Shown here in pieces: positions 1 to 9,343 of a stretch of DNA of 36,273 bases (position 1 is its first letter; the number at the start of each line of letters is the position of its first letter). Source of the stretch: a bacterium (GTDB lineage: Bacteria > ARS69); NCBI GenBank assembly GCA_025774805.1, contig JALGZR010000027.1, positions 1 through 36,273 of the forward strand, read 5' to 3'. The position numbers and the translations under genes are program-made. The notes beneath the pieces were generated by a model that did no database searches, had not been told where the DNA came from, and saw only the letters and a program-made list of their open reading frames with translations.

Positions 1-315
1 CCCGCCGTCCTCGCCGATGCGAAAGGTGTCCGTCTCGATCCGGATCATCACCCCAAAGCGGGGATCGCCGGAGTGTAGATTTCGATCCCGCTTGAACTGC
101 GTCAGGACGGCCTCGAGATCGAACGCGTCGGCCCCGGCCACCCGCCGGGAGGTCTCCTCGGAGAGAACCCGCGTCGACTCCTCGATCTCCCGCGTGAGGC
201 TCCCGAGCCTCTCGGCCAGGAGGCTCTGCTCGCGTTGGAGCAGCAGGTACTGCAGGGCCACCACCGCCCCGACCAGCAGGAACATCATCAACGCGAGCCG
301 CGCCTTGAGGGTCAC
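1..315 (-). CDS. Membrane-anchored protein, N-terminal fragment (possible sensor histidine kinase)
   Basis: Only the first 105 codons are in the window; the gene runs off the left edge. It begins at a GTG whose last two bases form part of the TGA stop of the propeller gene (GTGA overlap at 312-315), so translation is probably coupled. The fragment has a short basic start, one hydrophobic segment at about residues 7-26 (LALMMFLLVGAVVALQYLLL), then a charged, heptad-like stretch (about 27-62, QREQSLLAERLGSLTREIEE) and the start of what may be a periplasmic sensor domain. An N-terminal anchor followed by a coiled coil and an extracytoplasmic region is common in sensor kinases and would suit a gene next to an efflux operon, but no kinase motif is visible. 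It could equally be another anchored periplasmic protein. The reading frame is secure; the function is a guess. Confidence 0.6.
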   Translation of the reverse strand, partial: MTLKARLALMMFLLVGAVVALQYLLLQREQSLLAERLGSLTREIEESTRVLSEETSRRVAGADAFDLEAVLTQFKRDRNLHSGDPRFGVMIRIETDTFRIGEDGG

Positions 316-1538
316 GCCTCTCCTCCCCCGTGAGAGATCACCACCGCGAGTCGGTGAACGGTCGGGTAGTCGTCCCCGTCGTGGTGGACGCCGTACAGAT
401 TCCCGTCCCGTCCGACCCGCAGTCGATCGTACTCCCCCGGCAGCGTGAACCGCCGCCGCCACGTTCCGTCCGTCGTCCACTCGTCCGTCACCGCTCCCCC
501 GTCCCGGTCCTTCGCGGTGACGATCCAGAGCCGCCCGTCGGGCCAGACGAGGACGCCCCGCGTGTCGGGGTGGAACTTCGGCATGAACTGCGAGAGGTCG
601 TCCAGGTCGATATGGATCTCCTCCTCCCCGTCGCCCGGGGAGAAGCTGCGAACCCGGCTTCCCGCGTCTCCGTCTCCCGCGCCGCCGCCGGCCACCTCAT
701 GGCGGACCATGATCACCGCCGGCTCGCCCCCCTCGTCCCCGTCTTCCGGAGAGGGAAGCATCTCGTCCGACGAGATCTCCCGGCGCTCGAACGCTCGCGC
801 GAAGGCGGCGGCGGCCGCTCCGGCCTCCCCGTACGTCTCGATCCGGTACTCGCCGCGGGGCGTCCGCACGCAGCCTCCGCTGCTCAGAACGGCGAGACGG
901 GGAGCGATCGTCTGGCGTGGAAGGTCCATCTTAACCATCCGTCCCCCGGGCGGCGCGTTCTCCCCCGAGGACCAGAGGATCTCACCGTCCGGGCCGTACG
1001 CCCGGACGAGGGCGGGTCCGACGTCCCCGTAGGAGACCAGCACCGTGCCGTCGTCGCGGAGCGCCACGTCCTCGACGCCGGGGGCGACGATCACGTCGTA
1101 GCGGAGGGACCCGTCGGCGGCCAGAACGGTGACCCTTCCCTGCCCCTCGTCGAGGACGGCGACGTCCCCGTCCCCGTTCACCGAGAAGCGGGACATGAAC
1201 TGGAACTCGCCCGGCCCCTCCCCCTCGGCCCCCAGACTCCTCAGGAACGCTCCGCGGGAGTCGAACACCTGAACGCGGACGTTGCCGTTGTCCAGCACGT
1301 AGAAGTTGCCGTCGTCGTCCGCGTCGACATGAACGCTTCCGAATCGCTCGTAGAAGAACGCGTCGTCACCCGCGTCGGGTCCCCCGACGGACATCGCGGA
1401 CTCCAGACGACAGGTGCCCTCGCTCTCCGGCCTCTCCGCCATCCGGAGACCGAGGGCCGCGGCGGCGCCGGCGAAGAACAGGATGCCGATCGGGATCAGC
1501 CCGACTGCTCTCCGAAGTGCTCTCGGGTTGGTTTTCAT
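312..1538 (-). CDS. Secreted 6-bladed beta-propeller (NHL-like) protein
   Basis: The 408-residue protein has a clear N-terminal signal or anchor (residues about 10-30, AVGLIPIGILFFAGAAAALG). The body has repeated propeller strands such as GSVHVDADDDGNFYVLDNGN and VRVQVFDSRGAFLRSLGAEG, the pattern of NHL or DUF5128-type six-bladed propellers. A Gly/Asp/Glu-rich insert (around residues 260-320) interrupts the blades. These proteins are usually periplasmic or surface binding modules, and no catalytic motif is seen. Its ATG overlaps the TGA of the second RND permease (ATGA, 1535-1538), and its own stop overlaps the next gene, so it belongs to the efflux operon. A role in sensing or binding the pump's substrate is inference. 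A second long open frame antisense to it is a high-GC shadow. Confidence 0.85.
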   Translation of the reverse strand: MKTNPRALRRAVGLIPIGILFFAGAAAALGLRMAERPESEGTCRLESAMSVGGPDAGDDAFFYERFGSVHVDADDDGNFYVLDNGNVRVQVFDSRGAFLRSLGAEGEGPGEFQFMSRFSVNGDGDVAVLDEGQGRVTVLAADGSLRYDVIVAPGVEDVALRDDGTVLVSYGDVGPALVRAYGPDGEILWSSGENAPPGGRMVKMDLPRQTIAPRLAVLSSGGCVRTPRGEYRIETYGEAGAAAAAFARAFERREISSDEMLPSPEDGDEGGEPAVIMVRHEVAGGGAGDGDAGSRVRSFSPGDGEEEIHIDLDDLSQFMPKFHPDTRGVLVWPDGRLWIVTAKDRDGGAVTDEWTTDGTWRRRFTLPGEYDRLRVGRDGNLYGVHHDGDDYPTVHRLAVVISHGGGEA

Positions 1539-4500
1539 CGGATCGTCTCTCCTTCCGTGAAGAGAGGGTGCGCCCGACCCGTCTCGTGCGCGCGATGGCG
1601 ACGGCGGCCGAGCAGGGTGAACAGACAGGGGATGACCAGCAGCGTGAAGGCGGCGGAGGCGATCAGGCCCGCCGACGCCGAAAGGGCGAGAGACCGCCAC
1701 GTTCCGGCGGTGACCGACTGCCCCTCGGCCGCCAGGGGCGCGAGGCCCGCCACGCTCGTCGCGGTCGTGAGCAGGATGGGTCGGAGCCGCTCGCGGGCCG
1801 CCCGGCGAGCCGCGGTGCGGGCGTCGCCGAGTCGGTGCCGGAGCCGGCCCGCGCGGTGCACCAGCAGCAGCGCGTTGTTGATCGCGATTCCGGCCAGAAG
1901 GACGAGGCCGACGTAGGCGGTCCGGTCGAAGGACTCGCCCGTGGCCCAGAACGTGATCGGGATCCCGACGAAGCTCAGGGGAACGGAGAGGAGGGCGACC
2001 AGGGGCAGCATCAGGCTCTCGAAGAGCGCCGCGGAGACGAGGCCGACGAGAACCACCGCGAAGAGGATCGCGCGGTGGATCTCGCCCTCCTCCCGACTCG
2101 TCAGAAAGACTCCGAGCCCGTCTTCGAGGACGTATCCCGGGGGTAGGTCCGTGTTCTCCACGACGGAGCGCACGAAGCGGTCTCCGACCCGACGGGGTCC
2201 CCGGTACTCGAACGAGATCGTCCGCTCGTACTGCTGGTCGCGGCGGCGGATCTCTCCCGGGACGGAGCGCTCCTCGATGCGGGACAGCTCGCCCACCGGG
2301 ACCGTTCCGCCGGCGCGCGTCGGGATCCGCGTCGCCATCAGCTCGGTCGGCGTCAACGCGTCCCCGCCGGCGAATCGGATCCGGACGGTCACCTCGCCGT
2401 CGGAGCGCGCGTACCGCCGCGAGGCGACCTCCGAGGCGATCGCGGGCTCGATCGCGCGGACGAGCTCGCGCACGGTCATCCCCGCGTGCGCCAGCCGGCT
2501 CCGATCGGGCACGAGCACGAGCTCCCGCGCGTCCTCCACGAAGAGGCCCGCGCCGTGCGTGTCGACCTCGCGGATGCGGGGATTGCGGCGAAGCAGGTCC
2601 GCCAGCGACTCCGCCAGCTCCCCGAGGCGCGGATACTCCGGCCCGCGCACTCGAAGCGAGTAGGACGGGGAGACGCTCGAGCGTCCGCGACGGAAACCGG
2701 GGCCCTGCCCGACGACGCTCACGTCCGCGCCGGACACGGAGGCCGCCTGCCGGGACATCTCCCCTTCCAGCGTCACGGGCACCGCGGTGAGGGCGACCGC
2801 GGGATGAAAGCGCACCGCGAGGAATCCGCGATCCTCGCGCACGAAGGACTCCACCTGATCCACCCACCCCCGACGACGAAACTCGTGGTCGAGGGCGATG
2901 TCCTCGAACCTTCGGAGCAGGGCGTCGGTCCGGGTGATCTCCGCTCCCGGAGGCATCCCGATCGCCACGCGAAGGGTCGTGTCGGCGCGGGGCGTGAAGA
3001 TCGAGCCCTTCGACACCTTCTCGTCGAAGATCCAGAGACTTCCCGCCAGCACGAGAAGCGAGGCGACCGCGGGAATCGACGGACGTCGGAGGAGAGTCCG
3101 AAGGACCGCGTCGTAGCCCCGGCCGAGGCGGCGCGACTCCGACTCCGCCCGCCGTCGCAGGGTGGGAAAGCGGCTCGTCGCGGCCCCTTCCCGATCGGCC
3201 CAGCGGGACAGGAGCGGTGTGAGGGTGAGCGCGACCCCGAGGGACGCGACCAGCGAGAGCACGACGGCGAGCACGAACGGGAAATAGTAGTCGCGAAGGC
3301 CGTCCTCGAGATAGAGGAACGGCGTCAGAACCACGGCGGTGGTCGCGGTCGCCGCGAGCAGAGGGAAGAACACCTCCCGGACGGCGGCCAGCGTGCGCAG
3401 GGGATGCGCTCGTCCGCGGCTGCGCAGCGACACGTTCTCGAGCAGAACGATCGAGTTGTCGACGGCCATCCCGAACGCCAGGGCGAGACCCGAGAGCGTC
3501 ACCAGGTTGAGTCCCAGCCCGGAGATCCGAAAGAGCAGAAACGTCGCCACGGCGGAGAACAGGACCGAGCCGAGAACGACCCCGGGCACGCGGAGGCTGC
3601 AGCGGGAGAGCACGAGCACGCCGAAGATCAGCACGAGCGAGATCACTGCTCGCCGGACGAGGACGAGGATCTCCTCCCGAATGGTCTCGCTCTCGTCGTG
3701 AACGACGTGGACGGCGACGCCCGGGGGAAGCGTCCGGCGGATCTCCTCGAGGCGTCGTCGGGAGGCGGCCGCGACCTTCAGGACGTTGGAGCCCGCGGCG
3801 CGCTCGAGCACTCCCTGGACCGACGGACGGCCGTCGAGTCGGGAGAGGGTGCGCGGCTCCTCCCATCCCTCGCGAACGCGCGCGACGCCTCCGAGGCGGA
3901 CCGGCACCCCGCGCGCGGAGAGTATCCGGCTCTCCAGGGCGGCGGCGGCGACCTCGGGCCGCTCGAGCGCGACCGGAATCCTCTCCTCTCCGATTCGCCA
4001 CGACCCGAGAGAGGCGCGCGTGCCGATGCGATCGAGGGCGCTCTCGACCGCCTTCGTGTCGACGACGCCGCGCTCGACCGGGGAGCGATCGAGCTCGACG
4101 CGGATCTCGGGGCGGCTTCCCCCGAAGGCGGCCGCTCCCGACACCCCCGGAACGGCGGCCAGACGGGGCAACACCCGATCCTCCAGCAGCCGGCGGAGGA
4201 CCTGCGGAGTCCGATCCCCGGTCATGCGAATCACGAAGAACGCGCCGGGGTCCATCTCCTCGGGAACCGTGCGCACGATCTGCGGCGGGTCGAGGTCCAC
4301 GGGAAGGTCGGCGCGCAGCACGGCCAGGCGCTCGCGGAGAACGATCTCGGCGAGATCGACCCGAGCGCTCCGGGCGAAGGAGACCTCGATCCACCCCCAC
4401 CCCGGTCCGCTCGTCGAGGCGAGCTCTTCGACTCCCTTCAGTCGAGCCACCTCGGCCTCGATCGGAGCGGTCACCAGGGCCTCCATCGCCTCCGGCGAGG

Positions 4501-4660
4501 CGCCGCGCCAGGTCCACGACACGGCCAATCGCGGGGACTCGAGATCGGGAGCGAGACCGAGGGGCAGATCGGGCAGCGCGGCCGCCCCGACGAGAAGGAA
4601 TCCCGCATAGATCGCGGCGGTCGCCACCGGACGGCGCAACGGAGCCCCGAGCGCCCTCAC
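1535..4660 (-). CDS. RND efflux permease, second of a tandem pair
   Basis: The 1041-residue protein has the full AcrB/HAE1-type layout: a first membrane helix (about residues 12-28), a periplasmic porter half, a first membrane block, a repeat of the porter half and a C-terminal membrane block. The TM4 motif GMAVDNSIVLLENV keeps the first Asp of the proton-relay pair; the second is Asn, as in many non-AcrB RND proteins. The porter half contains PPEEMDPGAFFV-like and FEYRGPRR-like strands typical of the docking region. The start is GTG at 4658-4660, overlapping the TGA of the preceding permease (GTGA). An upstream extension of about 190 codons in the same frame is antisense-like and low in hydrophobic content, so I reject it. 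RND permeases export drugs, lipids or metals across the envelope with a fusion protein and an outer-membrane channel. The substrate cannot be read from the sequence. Confidence 0.93.
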   Translation of the reverse strand: MRALGAPLRRPVATAAIYAGFLLVGAAALPDLPLGLAPDLESPRLAVSWTWRGASPEAMEALVTAPIEAEVARLKGVEELASTSGPGWGWIEVSFARSARVDLAEIVLRERLAVLRADLPVDLDPPQIVRTVPEEMDPGAFFVIRMTGDRTPQVLRRLLEDRVLPRLAAVPGVSGAAAFGGSRPEIRVELDRSPVERGVVDTKAVESALDRIGTRASLGSWRIGEERIPVALERPEVAAAALESRILSARGVPVRLGGVARVREGWEEPRTLSRLDGRPSVQGVLERAAGSNVLKVAAASRRRLEEIRRTLPPGVAVHVVHDESETIREEILVLVRRAVISLVLIFGVLVLSRCSLRVPGVVLGSVLFSAVATFLLFRISGLGLNLVTLSGLALAFGMAVDNSIVLLENVSLRSRGRAHPLRTLAAVREVFFPLLAATATTAVVLTPFLYLEDGLRDYYFPFVLAVVLSLVASLGVALTLTPLLSRWADREGAATSRFPTLRRRAESESRRLGRGYDAVLRTLLRRPSIPAVASLLVLAGSLWIFDEKVSKGSIFTPRADTTLRVAIGMPPGAEITRTDALLRRFEDIALDHEFRRRGWVDQVESFVREDRGFLAVRFHPAVALTAVPVTLEGEMSRQAASVSGADVSVVGQGPGFRRGRSSVSPSYSLRVRGPEYPRLGELAESLADLLRRNPRIREVDTHGAGLFVEDARELVLVPDRSRLAHAGMTVRELVRAIEPAIASEVASRRYARSDGEVTVRIRFAGGDALTPTELMATRIPTRAGGTVPVGELSRIEERSVPGEIRRRDQQYERTISFEYRGPRRVGDRFVRSVVENTDLPPGYVLEDGLGVFLTSREEGEIHRAILFAVVLVGLVSAALFESLMLPLVALLSVPLSFVGIPITFWATGESFDRTAYVGLVLLAGIAINNALLLVHRAGRLRHRLGDARTAARRAARERLRPILLTTATSVAGLAPLAAEGQSVTAGTWRSLALSASAGLIASAAFTLLVIPCLFTLLGRRRHRAHETGRAHPLFTEGETIR

Positions 4661-7600
4661 GGCCCGCCCTCCGTCGTGGCGACTCCGGGAACGAGCTGCG
4701 GCTCCGTCGGTCGGGACCCGGGCCGAGCCGCGAACGACTCGCCCGCGACGCGATCGAACAGGACCGGAACGACCACGAGCGTGAGCACGGTTGCGGAGAC
4801 GAGACCCCCGATGAGCGCGGCGGCCATCGGAGCGCGCAGCGCAGCACCCCGCCCGAAGAAGAGGGGAAGGAGCCCGAGCGCCGTCGTGAGAGTCGTCATC
4901 AGGATGGGCCGGTAGCGCCGCCGTCCCGCGACGCTCACGGCCTCGCTCCTCGGGACTCCCGACCGGCGGAGCCGGCTCAGGAGGTCGACCTTGAGGATGG
5001 CATCGTTCACGACGATGCCGACGAGCACCACGATGCCGATCCCCGACAGCGCGTTGACCGTGCCCCCGGTGAGCAGCAGCGCGGCGGCCACGCCCACGAG
5101 CGCGAGCGGAACGGCCGCGAAGATCACGAACGGAAGACGCACTGACTCGAACTGGACCGCGAGGATGAGGAGAACGAGACCGGCGGAGAGCGCGAAGGCG
5201 CGGGCGATGCCCTCCAGGATCTCCCGCATCTCCCGCCACGCGCCGCCGAACGTGATCGCGTAGCCGGGGGGGAGACCGATCTCACAGACGGCCGACTCGA
5301 GCGCCTCCCGCGCCCGCCCCGCCTCCCGCAGCGGGCCGTCCCAGCGGATCGACGCGACCCGGGCCTGATCGACGCGGCGGACACTCGCGGCGGCGAGCTC
5401 GGTCGTCGTTTCGAAGAGCTCCCGCACGGGAAAGGACCTTCCGCGCGCGACGATCACGGCGGAGGAAGGGTCCGTCTCCCCCGGCATCCGGAGGACGACG
5501 GGGATCTCCTCGTCGAAGCGCCGGATGCGGGCGGCCTCGTGTCCCGACGCGAGCGCCTCCACTCCGGGGAGAAGCTCGGGCTCGGTCAAGCCGTAGCGCC
5601 AGAGCGCCTCCGCGCGGGGCACGAGGCGCAGGCGGGGCTGCATCTCCGCCGCCTCGAGGCGGAACGGGTGACCCTCGTCACCGAGCCGATCGGCGGCGAT
5701 CCCGGTGACGGCGCGAGCGATCCGCTCCGCCCGCCTCGGGTCCGGTCCGGTGACGGCGCCGGTGAGCGTCGCCGCTCCGCCGCGCACGACGGCGGCGAGC
5801 TCCGGGGTGTCGTCCCCCATTCCCAGGCTCCATCCCGGGCGCGTGCCGAACTCGCCGCGAAGATCGGAGAGCAGGAGCTCGCGTCGCGCTCTCCCCCGCT
5901 CGGAGAGCACGAGACGCAGCACGGCGCGGTGGACGCTTCGCGCCTCGTCTCCCGGGTCGATCGTGCCCGCGTTCCCGACCGTCGCGAACACGGAGGCCAC
6001 CTCGTCCCGGGACGCGAGCCACGCCTCGAGATCGCGCACGGCGCGATCGGTGGCGAGCACGTCGCTTCCCGGCGGAAGCCGGAGAATCAGCTCGAGGTGA
6101 TCGGTGGCGACGGGAGGCAGGAGCTCGCGGGGTCGGAGGGCCAGCCCGGCTCCGCTCACGACCAGCGTGACGGCGACGATTCCGAGCAGACGCCCGGGTC
6201 GCGACAGCCCCCACTCCAGCACCGCGTGGTAGAGGCCGAAGAGCGGGCGGCGCTCGAGAGAGGTCCGGCGGGAGGGCCACTTCGCGGAGAGGAGGGGAAG
6301 AAGCGTCAGCGCCACCACCAGGCTCACCAGAAGCGAGACCGACACGGCGATCGCCTGGTCGCGGAAGAGGTCGCCGATGACTCCGGGAACGCTCACCAGC
6401 GGAACGAAGACGGCGCACGTCGTCAGCGTGGACGCGAGAACGGGCAGCGAGATCTCCTTCGCCCCGAGAGTGGCGGCCTCGGCCGGGGAGCGGCCCGCGC
6501 TCCGGTGCCGGTGGATGTTCTCGAGACAGACGATTCCGTTGTCGACGAGCATCCCGATTCCGAGGGCGAGACCCCCCAGCGACATCAGGTTGAGCGAGAC
6601 TCCGAGCCCGTCGAACAGGCAGAAGGTCGCGATCACCGAGACGGGCAACGCGAGGAGGAGGTGCAGGGGAGCGCGGGGGTCGCCCAGGAACAGGAGGAGG
6701 ACTCCGAACGCGAGGAGCCCTCCCCACCCCATCGCCTGGGACACGCCGGCGACCGACTGCCGGACGAACGGAGAGGAGTCGGCCACGACGGCCAAAGCGA
6801 GTCCGTCGAACTCCTCCGTCAGGCGGTCGATCTCCTTCCGCACCGCCTCGGTCAGATCCAGGAGGTTCTCCTCCGCCTCCCGGTAGAGCAGCACGCCCAC
6901 GGCGGGACGCCCGTCGAGTCGGCTCCAGCCCTCCGGTTCCGCGACCCCGTCCACGACGCGGGCCAGGTCCCCGAGGCGCACCGATCGATCCGAGTCGGAC
7001 GGAAGGACGACGTCCCGCACGTCGTTCCCGTCGCGAAGGCGGGTCTCCACCTGGAGGGAGAAGCGGGTGCCGCGCCGCCGCAACACACCTCCCGGCGAGT
7101 CGACGTTCGCGTCGCGAACGGCGGCCGCGATCTCGGCCACCCCGAGGCCGGTCGCCTCGAGACGTTCGGGATCGGGCTCGATCCGGATCTCGCGGGAGAC
7201 TCCGCCGATCACGAGCGCTCGAGCCACCCCGTCGATCTGCTCGAGCCGGGGCGAGAGCACCCTTTCCGCCCAGTTGGTGGCGGCGACGAGATCGTCCTGC
7301 GCGAGCGCGAGGACCATGGCCGGAGCATCCTCCCCCGTCTCTCCGAGGACGACGGGTCGCTCGACGCCTTCGGGAAACGTCCAGCGAATGGCGTCGAGCC
7401 GCTCCCGCACGGCGAGCGCCACGAGCTCGGGATCGCGGCCCGGTTGCAGTCCGATGCGGAACGACGCCCCGCCGGTCCGCACCCGGGTCTCGACGCCGCG
7501 CACGCCGGGGGCCGCGAGCAGCGTCTCCTCGGCCGGACGCGCCACCGCCTCCTCGATCTCCGGCACCGCGGCCCCTCGCCACGCGATCCAGACGCCGAGG

Positions 7601-7731
7601 TGGTCGCTCTTCACCTCGGGCAGCAGCGTGACCTCGAGACGCCGCAGGGAGATCGTCCCGAGCAGGACCGTCGCGAGCAGGATCATGGACGTGGCGATCG
7701 GCCGTCGCACCGCCAGGGAGGAGAGGTGCAC
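4657..7731 (-). CDS. RND efflux permease, first of a tandem pair
   Basis: The 1024-residue protein is a full-length RND permease. It starts at GTG 7729-7731, two bases after the fusion-protein stop, giving the classical N-terminus (HLSSLAVRRPIATSMILLA) in which the first membrane helix begins near residue 10. Signature elements include LLPEVKSDHLGVWIAWRGA after TM1, GIGMLVDNGIVCLENIH in TM4, and a C-terminal YRPILMTTLTTALGLLPLFF helix. TM4 again has Asp-Asn rather than Asp-Asp. It is clearly different in sequence from the permease that follows, so the pair looks like two subunits of one mixed pump (MdtB/MdtC style) rather than a recent duplication. Mixed assembly is inference from the single shared fusion protein. 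No outer-membrane channel gene is present in the window. Confidence 0.93.
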   Translation of the reverse strand: MHLSSLAVRRPIATSMILLATVLLGTISLRRLEVTLLPEVKSDHLGVWIAWRGAAVPEIEEAVARPAEETLLAAPGVRGVETRVRTGGASFRIGLQPGRDPELVALAVRERLDAIRWTFPEGVERPVVLGETGEDAPAMVLALAQDDLVAATNWAERVLSPRLEQIDGVARALVIGGVSREIRIEPDPERLEATGLGVAEIAAAVRDANVDSPGGVLRRRGTRFSLQVETRLRDGNDVRDVVLPSDSDRSVRLGDLARVVDGVAEPEGWSRLDGRPAVGVLLYREAEENLLDLTEAVRKEIDRLTEEFDGLALAVVADSSPFVRQSVAGVSQAMGWGGLLAFGVLLLFLGDPRAPLHLLLALPVSVIATFCLFDGLGVSLNLMSLGGLALGIGMLVDNGIVCLENIHRHRSAGRSPAEAATLGAKEISLPVLASTLTTCAVFVPLVSVPGVIGDLFRDQAIAVSVSLLVSLVVALTLLPLLSAKWPSRRTSLERRPLFGLYHAVLEWGLSRPGRLLGIVAVTLVVSGAGLALRPRELLPPVATDHLELILRLPPGSDVLATDRAVRDLEAWLASRDEVASVFATVGNAGTIDPGDEARSVHRAVLRLVLSERGRARRELLLSDLRGEFGTRPGWSLGMGDDTPELAAVVRGGAATLTGAVTGPDPRRAERIARAVTGIAADRLGDEGHPFRLEAAEMQPRLRLVPRAEALWRYGLTEPELLPGVEALASGHEAARIRRFDEEIPVVLRMPGETDPSSAVIVARGRSFPVRELFETTTELAAASVRRVDQARVASIRWDGPLREAGRAREALESAVCEIGLPPGYAITFGGAWREMREILEGIARAFALSAGLVLLILAVQFESVRLPFVIFAAVPLALVGVAAALLLTGGTVNALSGIGIVVLVGIVVNDAILKVDLLSRLRRSGVPRSEAVSVAGRRRYRPILMTTLTTALGLLPLFFGRGAALRAPMAAALIGGLVSATVLTLVVVPVLFDRVAGESFAARPGSRPTEPQLVPGVATTEGGP

Positions 7732-7733
7732 GT

Positions 7734-8957
7734 CTACCTCCGGACCGTGACGTCCACCGGGGCTCCGTGGGCGAGCGTGAGGTGGCCGTCCACGAGAACG
7801 GTGTCCCCGGCGGCGACCCCGGTGGTGATCTCGACGCTTTCCGCGGTCTCGAGTCCGGTCTCGACGTATTGCCACTCCGCGCGACCCCGGGACACGCGAA
7901 ACACCAGCAGACGGCGATCGCGCTCCAACACCGCCCCGCGGGGAAGCGCGATTCGATCGGGATGGGTCCTACCGGCGATCTCCACTTCCGCGTACATCCC
8001 CGGCTTGATCCGCCCGTCCCGGTTCGCGAGCCGCACGTAGGCCACGCCGGTCCCGCGCTCCGGATCGATCTCCGGACCGAGTGCGGCGACCGTTCCCTCG
8101 AAGAGCTCGCCGGGACGGGCGGGAAAGCGGACGCGGGCCGCGGCCCCGGTCTCGAGACGGCCGAAGTCCGTCTCGAGAACCTCGGCCGGGATCCGAATCG
8201 GATCGAGATCCACCAACCCCACGAGGGGCGTGTTCGCCGCGACCCGCTCTCCCGCCTCGGCGAGGACCCGCGCGACCTCCCCGTCGAAGGGCGCCCGCAG
8301 AACCGTCCCCTCCAGGTCGAGCTCGGCCCTCGCGAGGAGCGCCCGCGCCTCGGTGAGGCCGGTCCGGTGTGCGACGAGCTCGCGACGATCATCCGTCGGC
8401 GTCGGATCGGACAGGAGACGGAGGTGGTAGTCGGACTCCGCGTTCGCCACGCGCGCGCCGGCCTCCTGGAGAGCGATCTCGAACGGACGCCGCTCGAGCT
8501 CGACGAGCGGTTCCCCCGCTCTCACCCGATCTCCCTCCGTCACGTGGACGGCGGTAATCCGCTCCCCCACCGACGGGGAGAGATCGGCGCGGCGCCTCGC
8601 CTCGGCCCGACCGGTGGCCCGCACGGTGAGGACGAACGGAGCGCGCTCCGCCACGACCGCTCCCACCGGGAGGGGGGCCATCCGCCGGGCCTCCGTTCGG
8701 GTCTCCGCCGCGTCCGGCATCGACTCGGACCCGGTGGTCGGTGCCGCGCTCGCCACTCTCCCGGTGTCCTGCGCGGGAGAGCCATCCTCGCCGAGGCCCC
8801 CGCCGTCTCGTGAGGCTCCCGACCGGGAGCTCAGGGCGATGCCGAGCGCGGCGATCGTCACGATCCCGAGGGCCGCGATCGGAACGAGGATTCGGGACCG
8901 TCTTCCGGTCCGGGGGCCCTTGCCGCCCGCTTCGGTCTCTCTTTCGTGTCGAGTCAT
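7734..8957 (-). CDS. Efflux RND transporter periplasmic adaptor (membrane fusion protein)
   Basis: The 407-residue protein is HlyD/AcrA-like. A cytoplasmic basic tail is followed by an inner-membrane anchor (about residues 19-39, RILVPIAALGIVTIAALGIA). The lipoyl half-motif is VTEGDRVRAGEPLVELERRP and its partner half is GTVLRAPFDGEVARVLAEAG, with a short alpha-hairpin between them. A beta-barrel domain (RFPARPGELFEGTVAALGPE) and a membrane-proximal domain (GMYAEVEIAGRTHPDRIALP) follow. ATG 8955-8957 was chosen because it gives the basic-tail-then-anchor pattern; an in-frame ATG 31 codons upstream adds a Pro/Arg-rich tail of no known type. It is the first gene of the operon and connects the two RND permeases to an outer-membrane channel encoded elsewhere. 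Confidence 0.92.
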   Translation of the reverse strand: MTRHERETEAGGKGPRTGRRSRILVPIAALGIVTIAALGIALSSRSGASRDGGGLGEDGSPAQDTGRVASAAPTTGSESMPDAAETRTEARRMAPLPVGAVVAERAPFVLTVRATGRAEARRRADLSPSVGERITAVHVTEGDRVRAGEPLVELERRPFEIALQEAGARVANAESDYHLRLLSDPTPTDDRRELVAHRTGLTEARALLARAELDLEGTVLRAPFDGEVARVLAEAGERVAANTPLVGLVDLDPIRIPAEVLETDFGRLETGAAARVRFPARPGELFEGTVAALGPEIDPERGTGVAYVRLANRDGRIKPGMYAEVEIAGRTHPDRIALPRGAVLERDRRLLVFRVSRGRAEWQYVETGLETAESVEITTGVAAGDTVLVDGHLTLAHGAPVDVTVRR

Positions 8958-9261
8958 CGCTCGCCCCGGCTCGCATTCTGTCTCGGTTCGTCGTCCGGAC
9001 GGGGGCGCGGCCCGACCCGGCGCGTCCCCTGCGATCCCGCTGAAGATCAATTTCCGTGCCGGAACTCAGCGGCGGGAATCGGCCTCCAGCCCGGTGCAGG
9101 GGACGCACCGGGGACGAGCTCCTCAAACGGGGCGACCCATATCGGGCGTCCGCATCGGTTCCCGGAGTGGGCGGCGGAGGCCCGGGGCCTCACGACCCCC
9201 CCGAGGTGGGAACGGTCGCGGCGAGGGCCGATCGCGTCGAGTGGGGGTGGGAAGGGCCGGT
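8958..9261. other. Intergenic region upstream of the efflux operon
   Basis: This stretch of about 300 bases holds no convincing gene. It should contain the promoter of the minus-strand efflux operon. A small inverted repeat (TTCCG-TGC-CGGAA, 9052-9064) lies about 100 bases upstream of the adaptor start and could be an operator, but it is too short to claim. No clear -35/-10 pair was seen. Confidence 0.4.
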
Positions 9262-9343
9262 TAGCCTGCGTATCTCACCAGCCTCTGCTGCGTCCGCGGC
9301 AAAGCCGCGGCCTCGCGACGAGCCTGGTGAGAGATGCCGGCTA
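9262..9343. repeat. Palindromic dispersed element, copy 1
   Basis: Outer arms 9262-9281 and 9324-9343 pair at 17 of 20 positions (TAGCCTGCGTATCTCACCAG against its partner). An inner perfect hairpin, CCGCGGC-AAA-GCCGCGG, lies at 9294-9310, and the shared block CTCGTCGCGAGG is present on the minus strand. The right foot CTAG contains the TAG stop of the minus-strand fusion gene (9341-9343). The same arm sequences recur at 15547, 21121 and, with a changed hairpin block, at 26244. It could act as a transcription terminator or be a non-autonomous REP/MITE-like element. No transposase is nearby. Confidence 0.8.

Noticed and set aside
4657-7875. Upstream-extended start for the first RND permease
   Set aside because: The added 48 residues are Arg/His-rich and overlap the adaptor gene's 3' end. 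The GTG at 7731 gives the standard RND N-terminus.
5539-8040. Long plus-strand open frame opposite the RND and adaptor genes
   Set aside because: It is antisense to well-recognised proteins, rich in Arg/Glu/Gly, with no motif: a shadow frame caused by high GC.
9052-9064. TTCCG-TGC-CGGAA as a regulator operator for the efflux operon
   Set aside because: Five-base arms are expected by chance in this composition, and no regulator gene is adjacent.
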